Assembly (NCBI GenBank): GCA_026391515.1
Contig: JAPLEC010000253.1
Span: 1-12,853 of the forward strand
Origin: Bacteroidia bacterium
Lineage (GTDB): Bacteria > Bacteroidota > Bacteroidia > Bacteroidales > VadinHA17
Length of the DNA stretch: 12,853 nt
Reading direction: 5' to 3'
Shown in pieces: positions 1-6,941 of this stretch (within the stretch, counting starts at the first letter, position 1; each line of letters opens with the position of its first letter). The notes under the pieces were generated by a model that was given only the letters and a program-made list of their open reading frames with translations, searched no databases and was not told the DNA's origin. The position numbers were made by a program, and so were the translations under genes.

Positions 1-143
1 TTGTAATAAAGGTAAGTTCATCAAGACACTTCTTTTTGCCGGGGGGTTACATAGTTTTATGCCCACTGCCTCCTGTTTTTACCAGCCAAAGTCTCAAAAC
101 TCACTTTCACTCTCACACTCACACTGGCAACAGGATATCTAAC
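1..143. other. Left-edge sequence without recognisable gene
   Basis: I see no coding pattern, RNA gene or clear signal here. A CT-rich run (about 100-125) precedes the repeat. The upstream neighbour is outside the window. Confidence 0.4.
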
Positions 144-279
144 AAATCCAGCAAGATCAATACTTTGCGGGATTTTGTATTTATGATGTTGACGCCTGCC
201 TGCATCGCCTTCTCCGCCGGTCGGCGGATTCGGCGGAGCAAGGCCGGCAGGCAGGAAATTGGTGACGGGTTTTATTTTT
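144..279. repeat. Composite palindromic repeat, copy 1
   Basis: Three modules lie in order. First, an imperfect hairpin at 144-176, with AAATCCAGCAAG facing CTTTGCGGGATTT. After about 15 nt comes a long stem: CCTGCCTGC at 195-203 pairs with GCAGGCAGG at 247-255, GCCTT at 207-211 with AAGGC at 240-244, and CTCCGCCG at 212-219 with CGGCGGAG at 231-238. An inner hairpin TCCGCCG/CGGCGGA (213-219/222-228) competes with the last pairing. Third is a tail at 251-275 resembling sequences at 2097 and 4776. The same order and spacing recur at 6726-6840. It resembles REP/MITE-type intergenic repeats, but I cannot assign it to a named family. The open frames crossing it on both strands are by-products of the GC-rich stem. 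Confidence 0.8.
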
Positions 280-387
280 AATTTCAAGAAACTGTACTGG
301 TGTTTTGACAATATCATTATAAAAGTCTATTTTTTATACTTAATTTTAGTTTTATGGACTAATCAGATTAAATTACAGGTCGAACGG

Positions 388-419
388 TTGTGGAAATTGT
401 CATTATTATTATAAGTTTT
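388..419 (+). promoter_or_regulatory. Candidate Bacteroidota housekeeping promoter
   Basis: TTG at 388-390 and TAAGTTTT at 412-419 are separated by 21 nt. This resembles the Bacteroidota pattern (TTG at -33, TAnnTTTG at -7) with only the final G missing. Transcription would start near 426, about 27 nt before the lipoprotein start codon at 453. Such AT-rich matches arise easily by chance, so this is tentative. Confidence 0.3.
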
Positions 420-452
420 TGTAATTAATTGCTATAAATAAAATTCAAATAA

Positions 453-1604
453 ATGAGGAATAAATTAATATTCGCCTCTTTTCTGTTAGTTACGGCTTTT
501 ATTCTTTCATGTCATCAAGGTCCGAAGATAAAGAAAGCTGAAAAGACATCAGACAGTACAGCTGTATTACCCTTTGACTTGGTTACAGATGATCAGGTTT
601 CGTTCATTTCAGGTATAGCTAACAGTAAAAGAGGGTGTCTTTTAAAACTTGATTCAGTGATAAAATGGACCCGGTATGCCAGCGAACTCGATAGACTATT
701 ATCCTATGATAATTCTAATCGTTTAAATAAAATGAAGGCATGGGCGGACAAGGAATTACTGAATAACAAAAGTAACACAACTGTCTTTTATCCATTTTCA
801 GGTCCTGATTTTTTAAATGCAAATATCCTTTATCCTAATGCTGACCAGTATATTATGATGGGTCTGGAGCCTATAGGATATCTACCTGATATCTGCAATA
901 TGCGTCCGGACTCAGTAAATAGTTATCTGGATGAGATTAAAAAATCCATGAGAGATACATTCAATCACAGCTATTTTATTACATCAAGAATGAAAGTTGA
1001 GATGAAAAAGACTAAAGTAAATGGTACAATTCCATTGATGTCGTTTTTCATCAAACGAACGGGCCATCATATTATCTCTATTCAAAGAATAGGTGTAGAT
1101 TCTTCAGGCAAATGGCAAATTGTTGATAGTCTAAGAAATACAAAGAATATTGTTCCGGGAGTTAAAATAGATTTTCTTTCATTATCCGGGGAAAAAGTGC
1201 AATCAGCTTTTTATTTCAGAATTGATATTTCAGATAAGAATTTGGGGAAAAACCAGGGCTTCAAAAAATACCTGTCCCAATTACCTCAATCCAGAACATT
1301 TTTAAAAGCCGCATCGTACCTTATGCATCATGATAGCTTTAGTATAATCCGTTCTATAATATTCGATATAAGTTCTACTATTCTCCAGGATGATTCAGGT
1401 ATTGCATACAAGTACTTCGATCAGGCAAAATGGGACATAAAGTTATACGGAAAATATTCAAAACCGGAAAATGAATTCTCTAATATCAGTGAACCAGATC
1501 TGGTGAAAGCATATAAACACTCTACATTCAGGCCATTACCATTTAACCTGGGATATAACTGGGGAACTGACCATACCAGTATATTATATGCAGTAAAAAG
1601 ATAA
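453..1604 (+). CDS. Conserved hypothetical lipoprotein
   Basis: This 383-residue protein has a type II signal peptide: a basic start, a hydrophobic stretch at residues 5-18 and the lipobox ILSC with the acylated cysteine at residue 20. Residues after the cysteine are basic rather than acidic, so the surface-export signal of some Bacteroidota lipoproteins is absent and a periplasm-facing anchor is more likely. The body has no enzyme motif that I recognise. Distinctive stretches are FYPFSGPDFLNA with GLEPIGYLP shortly after it, and a C-terminal PFNLGYNWGTDHTS. These look like conserved family signatures, and I have an impression of similar uncharacterised proteins, but I cannot name the family. 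It appears full length and monocistronic. An AT-only stem (AAATGAA/TTCATTT) overlaps and follows the stop and is too weak to call a terminator. Confidence 0.8.
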   Translation: MRNKLIFASFLLVTAFILSCHQGPKIKKAEKTSDSTAVLPFDLVTDDQVSFISGIANSKRGCLLKLDSVIKWTRYASELDRLLSYDNSNRLNKMKAWADKELLNNKSNTTVFYPFSGPDFLNANILYPNADQYIMMGLEPIGYLPDICNMRPDSVNSYLDEIKKSMRDTFNHSYFITSRMKVEMKKTKVNGTIPLMSFFIKRTGHHIISIQRIGVDSSGKWQIVDSLRNTKNIVPGVKIDFLSLSGEKVQSAFYFRIDISDKNLGKNQGFKKYLSQLPQSRTFLKAASYLMHHDSFSIIRSIIFDISSTILQDDSGIAYKYFDQAKWDIKLYGKYSKPENEFSNISEPDLVKAYKHSTFRPLPFNLGYNWGTDHTSILYAVKR

Positions 1605-1756
1605 ATGAACTTTTAATTTTTTCATTTGCCTCAGTTGCCAGGTCGCATCAAAATTCGCTTTATTACTAATATACTGCATACTATGTTGTAAATTTGATCT
1701 TATATTAATATTGGCAGAAGAAAATATGTTATGTGTTAAAGAAATATGAAAAATAA

Positions 1757-2086
1757 TTGGAAAAAGGAATGGGAAGGAATTTACTAATTGTTTTTAACTG
1801 CCTTGTATTATCACTGCTTCTTATTTCTAATTGCACAAATGAACCAGGTAATATCGCTATTTCTTCAGATCAAGTAAAAATAAATTTCGCTGTGAGAGGA
1901 AAGAGTAGTCCGGCACTCGCTTTTGTGCATGGTTGGAGTAATAATAGAAATACCTGGGATGATCAGGTTTCTTATTTTTCACAAAAGTACAAAGTAGTAA
2001 CTATTGATCTTGCTGGTTTCGGAGGATCCGGCAAAATTCAACCTCCTTCTCGAAGAGAGCATTCAACAATTTACAAGGGTTGTTAA
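1757..2086 (+). pseudogene. Truncated alpha/beta-hydrolase lipoprotein
   Basis: This is the N-terminal part of an alpha/beta-fold hydrolase. A lipoprotein signal ends in LLLISNC. It is followed by FVHGWSNNRNTW, with the HG oxyanion-hole motif, and by VVTIDLAGFGGSG, the strand and loop after it. The frame stops at 109 codons (TTG start; the ATG at 1769 is an equally good start), before the nucleophile elbow (GHSxGG) and the catalytic Asp and His. Complete relatives are about 250-330 residues. The next gene begins 106 nt later and no hydrolase sequence resumes in any frame, so this is a true 3' truncation rather than a frameshift. Just past the stop is a repeat tail (2097-2123), which suggests that a rearrangement at a repeat removed the rest. 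An exact TAAATTTG (1689-1696) upstream could be a -7 element, but it lacks a -33 partner. Confidence 0.75.
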
Positions 2087-2096
2087 ATTTCCTGTT

Positions 2097-2123
2097 GACG
2101 GAATTGGTGGCTGATTTTGTAAC
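2097..2123. repeat. Repeat tail module (partial copy)
   Basis: The sequence GGAATTGGTGGCTG then ATTTTGTAAC matches the tail of composite copy 1 and the element at 4776-4807 with few differences. It sits directly after the truncated hydrolase frame. Confidence 0.45.
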
Positions 2124-2192
2124 TAGTTAACTATCAGTATTTTATCAGAAGAATATCTATATCATCAGGATCCTCCGATGTATTGTTGCCTT

Positions 2193-3701
2193 TTAAAGCT
2201 CCCAACCTTTACGATATTCCCTGACGAGATATTTATTTGCTTCGGGAGAATTGGTAATTTTCATATTTACAGGATCATACTCAACCCGTTTTCCTGCCCG
2301 TAATGACACTGCACCAAGAAGAATGGTCTCCGTGACAGGTCCGGCATATAAAAAGCTTCCGGGTGACTGAGTATTGTTTTTGAAAGCGTTTATCCATACA
2401 TCGTTTTTATCTTGTCCTGACGGTTCCTGAATGACTTCTTCTATAATAGTCATCTTATTATTGATATATAGTAACGGTTTTTCTCCCATGAATCCGCAGA
2501 TTATTTTCCCCTTTTCACCGACGAACATCAGCCCTTCTCTTTCCAACGGTAATCCTTCAGCGCTTAGCTCCGGAGGAGTGGATGGTTTCATACCTCCGTC
2601 GTACCAGAAAAGATCAAACGATGGCAGTTCTGCCATAGCCGGAAATTTAAAACGGATGATACATGATAATGGAAATGCAACATCATTTTTAACTCCCACA
2701 GCGACATTATTTTGGAGTGTGCATGTTGTTGTAGCGTATGATTCAGCGCTGATCGCAGGTTTGTTTATCCCAAGTGTCAGAAAAAGCGGGAAGAGACTGT
2801 AGTGTCCCATATCTGCGATACTTCCTCCGCCAAAGTCGTACCAGCCGCGGAAAACTGCATGAGTATAGTTTGGGTGATATGGCCGGTCAGGAACAGGCCC
2901 CAGCCATAAATCCCAGTTAAAGTCCTTTGGAACAGGTGGTTTATCAACAGGATTGGATTGCCATTGAGGCCATACAGGTCTGTTGGACCAGTTGTGGATC
3001 TCCCTCAGCGTACCAATCTTTCCTTCATCGATATACTTCTTAATTGTATTATACTCCGGCCTCTTGCTCCAGGCTAAAAGATGTGTACTTAAGCCTGTTT
3101 TTCCGGCTGTATCAATTGTAAGTCGTGCCTCATACATACGGTTCGCTATCGGCTTATGGGTAACAACATGTTTCCCTTTTTTTAAGGATGCTATAGCGAC
3201 AGCTGCATGAAGATGATCGGGCGTCATGATCTTAATTGCGTTCAGATCTGTCTCTTTCTCTAACAGTTCACGAAAATCCTCATACGAAGCACATCCTTTG
3301 TATGTTCCTGAACTTTGAGATTTCCCATAGTACTTTTGGACAAATTCCTGGCCGATGTCCCGTCCTCCCGGAATCCCTTTTATCGCTTCACCCCAGGAAT
3401 TATCCCCTAATGCCGATCGTATACTGTCGCGTATACTGTTCGGAGACCAGTCTACATAATCTGTAGTGTATTTGTTGGGGTCGCAGACAGCAACTATCTG
3501 AAGTGCGGGATTTGAGATCAGAGAGGTCATCTCTCTTAACCCCTGGGTACCACAACCGATATATCCCAGTGTGATCTTATCGCTTGGAGCCACGAAGCCA
3601 TGTCCTCCCAATACTTGCCTTGGTACAACAGTAAATGCCAGTGATGCAGCAGCTGCTGATCCCAGGAATTCACGACGGTTGATTTTTTTTGAGCGTGCCA
3701 T
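2193..3701 (-). CDS. Gfo/Idh/MocA family oxidoreductase, Tat-exported
   Basis: A 502-residue NAD(P)-dependent sugar or polyol oxidoreductase. It opens with a twin-arginine signal (RREFLG at residues 9-14, then an Ala-rich hydrophobic core), so it should be exported folded with its cofactor. The Rossmann fold starts near residue 43 with GYIGCGTQG (GxGxxG at 49-54), followed by VCDPN. The substrate-binding lysine motif, EKP in most members, appears as THKPI (K183-P184). The C-terminal half has the family's WYDFGGGSIADMGHY segment (about 287-301) with the catalytic-region Asp and His. It is longer than the usual 330-450 residues because of the signal and an insertion around 80-135. It is the second gene of a minus-strand operon, 61 nt after the TIM-barrel gene. 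In Bacteroidota, exported members act on glycosides, including oxidation at C3. The substrate here is unknown. Confidence 0.93.
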   Translation of the reverse strand: MARSKKINRREFLGSAAAASLAFTVVPRQVLGGHGFVAPSDKITLGYIGCGTQGLREMTSLISNPALQIVAVCDPNKYTTDYVDWSPNSIRDSIRSALGDNSWGEAIKGIPGGRDIGQEFVQKYYGKSQSSGTYKGCASYEDFRELLEKETDLNAIKIMTPDHLHAAVAIASLKKGKHVVTHKPIANRMYEARLTIDTAGKTGLSTHLLAWSKRPEYNTIKKYIDEGKIGTLREIHNWSNRPVWPQWQSNPVDKPPVPKDFNWDLWLGPVPDRPYHPNYTHAVFRGWYDFGGGSIADMGHYSLFPLFLTLGINKPAISAESYATTTCTLQNNVAVGVKNDVAFPLSCIIRFKFPAMAELPSFDLFWYDGGMKPSTPPELSAEGLPLEREGLMFVGEKGKIICGFMGEKPLLYINNKMTIIEEVIQEPSGQDKNDVWINAFKNNTQSPGSFLYAGPVTETILLGAVSLRAGKRVEYDPVNMKITNSPEANKYLVREYRKGWEL

Positions 3702-3762
3702 CTTTTTTAAATATTTAAAGTCATTGTTAAAAACACTAAAAATTTTACATTATCGTACTTAC

Positions 3763-4638
3763 TTAATATGCGAGATTATGAATGTAAGCTGCACTTTCTT
3801 TAAAAGTTTCCGGTTCCATTTCCACAAAGATATTTTTCACTCCGCCCGTTTTGGCAGCGGTAAAAAATTCCTTCCAGTCGACAATGCCCTGACCTACCGG
3901 CACTGCTTTCTTTTCAACCGCAGACCAGTCAGCCAGATGAGCAGAAATAAACCTGCCGGGGTATTTCGTAAAGTATGTCGACGCTTTATATCCCAGGCTA
4001 ATGACTGCTACCTGAAATTGCATCTTAATGGCATCCGGATCGAACTGGTCCATCAGGACATCATAGATAAGCTTTCCGTCAATTTGTCCGAATTCCATAT
4101 GATGGTTGTGGTAGCCCAGCCGGATCCCGGCTTTTTGAGTATTAACTCCCATCTTATTCAATTAATCTGCAGCTTTTATCCAGTCGCTCATGGCAGCTTC
4201 TTGCGGCAGTCCGAAACTCGAGAGGATCATCTGTGTCTGGCCCGATTCCAGTGCAAATTCAATACGTTCATCCAGATGGTCTCTGAGTTCATTCATTCCA
4301 TAATGTGAACTCCTGCAAATAAGTCCGGCATCCCTGATTATCTGCTTCATCTCCCTGGCCTTCAGGCTCATAAGGGGACCGAAACCTGAAGACTCATATC
4401 CCGGCGGAGAGCACATTTCAACGCTTTGATATCCCAGCCCTGCCATCATTTTTAATGTTCCCGGAAAATCTTTGACAAGCTGATCCCTCACGGTCCACAC
4501 CTGGAATCCGACCGGCATTCTGACGGATTTATAGATCGTCCCGGCATTAAGATCCATTAGAATCCGGGGAGCAATGACAGCAGATCCTATTCCCATGACG
4601 CTTCTGCTTAAAAATTTTCTTCTTGACAGTTTATTCAT
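3763..4638 (-). pseudogene. Sugar phosphate isomerase/epimerase (TIM barrel), split by in-frame stop
   Basis: Read through, this is a 291-codon protein of the AP-endonuclease-2/xylose-isomerase-like TIM-barrel family with a Tat signal (SRRKFLS at residues 5-11). Family features include GFQVWTVRDQL (44-54), GYQSVEM (69-75), SSHYGM (110-115), GIRLGYHNHHMEF after the break, a HLADWS strand, and a C-terminal VEMEP. Codon 159 is TAA (plus-strand 4162-4164), separating 158 upstream codons from 132 downstream ones in the same frame. Homology runs straight across (WIKAAD, stop, LNKMG), so one substitution in AAA, GAA or CAA explains it. The next codon is TTG, so reinitiation is conceivable, but that half would lack the export signal. 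It is probably a recent nonsense mutation or a sequencing or assembly error. It is the first gene of an operon with the Gfo/Idh/MocA oxidoreductase, a common pairing for periplasmic sugar or 3-keto-glycoside conversion. Confidence 0.88.
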
Positions 4639-4696
4639 AATGCTGATATTTTATGACATCTTCATTAAAGATATTGAACTTAAAAGATGCTTGCTT

Positions 4697-4727
4697 CTAA
4701 AGTACTAATTTATACACCGGATGTCAA
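4697..4727 (-). promoter_or_regulatory. Candidate promoter of the isomerase-oxidoreductase operon
   Basis: On the minus strand, TTGACA (4727-4722) is followed by TACTTTAG (4704-4697), a one-mismatch fit to TAnnTTTG, with 20 nt between TTG and TA. The predicted start near 4690 leaves a leader of about 50 nt before the ATG at 4638. It is the best promoter match in this gap. Confidence 0.42.
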
Positions 4728-4775
4728 GCAAATAATAAAGAAAATTGGAAAGCTTAAAGAATTCAAGAAAAGTAG

Positions 4776-4807
4776 CCAGGCAGGGAATTGGTAACGGATT
4801 TTGTAAC
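4776..4807. repeat. Repeat tail module (partial copy)
   Basis: CAGGCAGGGAATTGG, TAACGG and then TTTTGTAAC closely match 248-275 of composite copy 1, from the last part of its long stem into its tail. The hairpin modules are missing, so this is a 3' fragment of the repeat. The rest of 4639-4939 is AT-rich, holds the operon promoter and an exact TAAATTTG at 4872-4879 (possible -7 element for the DUF2934 gene, no clear -33), and shows no gene. Confidence 0.55.
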
Positions 4808-4939
4808 ATATACATAATCACACAAATACAAAATTGATAAGGTTATATTATTATACTAAGTATAATTGATGTAAATTTGACAAATACAAAGCATTGGTTT
4901 TAATAAGATAAAATTAGGAATAATAAAACTTCAAAAGCC

Positions 4940-5149
4940 ATGGCAATAAGGAAACCAAAGAAAACTCCTGAGAAAGGGGAAGCAGTAAAAAGTAAGGAAG
5001 TTACTACCAGTAAATCCGAACCGAGAGAAGAAGAGATTCGTGAAAAAGCGAGAGAAATCTACTACGAGCGTATTGCCCATGGGGGACATGGAACTGCAGA
5101 AAGCGACTGGCTTGAAGCAGAAAAGCTTTTAAGGAGTTCAAAGAAATAA
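4940..5149 (+). CDS. Small DUF2934 domain protein
   Basis: A 69-residue, highly charged, probably cytosolic protein. Residues 1-30 are Lys/Glu/Ser-rich and likely disordered (RKPKKTPEKGEAV region). Residues 31-67 match DUF2934: EIREKAREIYYERIAHGG, then GTAESDWLEAEKLL, two short helices with the typical acidic-Trp-Leu ending. The domain is widespread, often in short or stress-associated proteins, with no established biochemical role. The ATG at 4940 is the only start that fits the length. The gene stands alone between the operon promoter region and the convergent GH13 gene. Confidence 0.85.
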   Translation: MAIRKPKKTPEKGEAVKSKEVTTSKSEPREEEIREKAREIYYERIAHGGHGTAESDWLEAEKLLRSSKK

Positions 5150-5185
5150 TTGATCTTAGAGTGATCAATTGACCGGAATATGCGA

Positions 5186-5349
5186 TTAATTTTCGTAGTA
5201 TTTTTTCTCAATATACTCTGCTATTTCCGGATGTAATTGCCCTGAAGAATTAAGATTTGCACTCCATCCAAATGTTCAGGAAGAACATATGGATTGTGCA
5301 TACCAAAGGCATTAAATCTATATCTTAATAAAGTTAGTTTTTCACTTAT
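5186..5349 (-). pseudogene. Possible frameshifted gene remnant, 3' end
   Basis: On the minus strand an open frame from 5349 reads LTLLRYRFNAFGMHNPYVL, then PEHLDG. One frame over, from about 5270, it continues WSANLNSSGQLHPEIAEYIE, then KKYYEN and TAA at 5186-5188. Both halves have protein-like composition and join with a single frameshift near 5262-5272. There is no start codon with a suitable context, and the piece begins right after the GH13 stop. I read it as the C-terminal remnant of a lost gene of unrecognised family. Chance open frame is the alternative. Confidence 0.35.
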
Positions 5350-5362
5350 TCATTGAATTCAA

Positions 5363-6511
5363 TTACTTATTTATCAAAGCTTTAACCTCATTATATAATT
5401 TGTAATTTATATTACACCAATCGAAAGGTTCCCTGACATACAGATCAGAGTGGTGTAGATCAGACCTTACCTGCATTTTGTTAAACATTCCTGTTTCAGT
5501 ACCATAATAAATAACAACGGGTTTGTTGGTTGACAGAAGGAATTCAAGAGTTTCTAGAAGTAAATCATAATCACCATTACAATACATTAAGAACCTGTTC
5601 ATATCATGATTATCAAGAAATGTGATAAGATAATAATCTTCAGGATATTTGCTGAAATGCTTTTTGATTTTATACCTAAATTCATTGTCAGAGGTAAATC
5701 CTTTCCCTTTCCTGACAGCCTCTATGATGATTTCATTCAGTCTGAAATCAAGAATCCCATCCATCTCACCATAATACTCTTTCTGCAGGCTTTCCTGAGA
5801 AATTCCGAAAATTTTATGAAAAAATTTATTTCTGATATTAATGGTTTCAAAATAAGCTGAACTGATTCCTGCGCCCCATGCTTCACCGAAAAGCACACAA
5901 TTCGGATAGCTGGCTTTTATTTCATTATAAAACCGTTTCCAGAATTTATGGGAGGGACCAATTACATGATCAATCCGATAGCCATCGATTCCTAAAGAAA
6001 GCCAGTACTTTGCAATTTCAATAATGTAATCCCGGGTATCTGGATTGTTCAGGTTCAGTTTTGCAAGTTCCTTTACATTTAAAAAGCAGAGATAATCATT
6101 GGGCCAATTTTTAAAATAAAACCAATTGTAATATTTGCTGTTCCTGTTATACTTTGCTTCAATAAAAAACGGGTGTTCAACAGAGCAATGATTGGGAACA
6201 ATATCCGTTATAATCCTGAGAGAATTTTCATGCGCTTTTTCGATGAGAATCTCCAGATCATCGATTGAGCCAAAATGTTTGTCTACGGTCTTGTAATCTA
6301 AAATGTGATAACCATGATATTTATTTGTCTTGCAAAACGGAGATAACCAGATAGTATTAACTCCCAATTCCAGTAAATAATCCAGTCTTTCCGTAATTCC
6401 TTTAATATTTCCACCCAGAAAATCTGGTTTGTTTATGGAGGTATCTGCACCAGAAAACCTGTCAATCAAAATCTGATAAATAATTGCATTTTTAAACCAT
6501 ACCGGCTTCAT
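5363..6511 (-). CDS. GH13 alpha-amylase family glycosidase, cytoplasmic
   Basis: A 382-residue (beta/alpha)8-barrel hydrolase or transglycosidase acting on alpha-glucosidic linkages. All four GH13 signature regions are intact: DIVPNH at 103-108, GIDGYRIDHV at 174-183 with nucleophile D181, FGEAWG at 208-213 with acid/base E210, and FLDNHD at 298-303 with the third carboxylate D303. The barrel start is classical (YQILIDRF, GGNIKGITERLDYLLELGV, then YHGYHILDY). There is no signal peptide, so it should act in the cytoplasm on imported maltodextrins. It is shorter than the usual 430-600 residues because it ends soon after the barrel (VIYYGTETGM and a short tail) and lacks the C-terminal beta-sandwich. 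Exact specificity (alpha-amylase, neopullulanase-like or oligo-glucosidase) cannot be read from motifs. It is monocistronic and divergent from the GH20 gene. Confidence 0.93.
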   Translation of the reverse strand: MKPVWFKNAIIYQILIDRFSGADTSINKPDFLGGNIKGITERLDYLLELGVNTIWLSPFCKTNKYHGYHILDYKTVDKHFGSIDDLEILIEKAHENSLRIITDIVPNHCSVEHPFFIEAKYNRNSKYYNWFYFKNWPNDYLCFLNVKELAKLNLNNPDTRDYIIEIAKYWLSLGIDGYRIDHVIGPSHKFWKRFYNEIKASYPNCVLFGEAWGAGISSAYFETINIRNKFFHKIFGISQESLQKEYYGEMDGILDFRLNEIIIEAVRKGKGFTSDNEFRYKIKKHFSKYPEDYYLITFLDNHDMNRFLMYCNGDYDLLLETLEFLLSTNKPVVIYYGTETGMFNKMQVRSDLHHSDLYVREPFDWCNINYKLYNEVKALINK

Positions 6512-6725
6512 TTTGACAGATTACATGATTTGATTAACAAAACTGTTGATTTTGATATAATGATTAAAATTATGCAATTTAAAATAGCTTTGTCGAACTT
6601 TTTAGATCATTATTTACAGTCTGCACCAATATTCCGGCTCATTCATAATATCAGGTACAAAAGTCGGACAATCAGAATACTACATAATGATTCTTGTAGG
6701 ACTAGTGGTACCATTTCTTTAAATC
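6512..6725. other. Intergenic region between divergent GH13 and GH20 genes, left part
   Basis: AT-rich sequence that should carry the minus-strand GH13 promoter; I found only weak matches. The plus-strand open frame crossing it has no protein-like character and ends inside the repeat. Together with the repeat at 6726-6840 and the AT-rich leader 6841-6941, it fills the 430-bp gap. Confidence 0.4.
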
Positions 6726-6840
6726 AAAATCCCGCAAGATCAGCGATTTGCGGGATTCTTTGTTTAAAGGGGGACGCCTGCCTGCATCGCCTTCGTCCCG
6801 AGTACTCGGGACTTCGGCGGAGCAAGGCCGGCAGGCAGGG
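6726..6840. repeat. Composite palindromic repeat, copy 2
   Basis: Same order as copy 1. A perfect 10-bp hairpin, AATCCCGCAA (6728-6737) with TTGCGGGATT (6748-6757), is followed after 15 nt by a long stem CCTGCCTGC (6777-6785) with GCAGGCAGG (6831-6839). The apex differs from copy 1: it is a perfect 18-bp palindrome, GTCCCGAG TA CTCGGGAC (6795-6812), instead of the CCGCCG hairpin, while the flanks (GCATCGCCTTC before, TTCGGCGGAGCAAGGCCGG after) are shared. The tail is reduced to GGGATTCGTTTGA. It lies about 100 nt upstream of the GH20 start, so a role as a plain terminator is unlikely here. Confidence 0.82.
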
Positions 6841-6941
6841 ATTCGTTTGATCTATACTTTGAAACTGCAATAATTTAGTAAAGAAAATATCAATGATTAA
6901 TTTTAACTGATAATTTATAAATTTAACATAAACTGATTATT

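Noticed and set aside
144..279. Integron attC site or cassette
   Set aside because: No integrase, no attC core sites and no cassette array. Recurrence with a short hairpin and a tail fits a dispersed intergenic repeat better.
36..317. Overlapping open frames on both strands at the left edge
   Set aside because: They run through the GC-rich palindromic repeat and have low-complexity, non-protein-like translations (for example the RRIRRSKAGRQ stretch, repeated in the frame at 6530-6850).
1603..1627. Terminator after the lipoprotein gene
   Set aside because: The stem is seven A/T-rich pairs with a long loop, too weak to distinguish from AT-rich background.
2431..4308. Plus-strand open frames opposite the isomerase-oxidoreductase operon
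   Set aside because: They are antisense shadows of well-supported minus-strand genes with clear family motifs.
6845..6862. Bacteroidota promoter upstream of GH20 (TATACTTTG)
   Set aside because: The spacing inside the -7 element is wrong by one base and no properly spaced TTG lies upstream.
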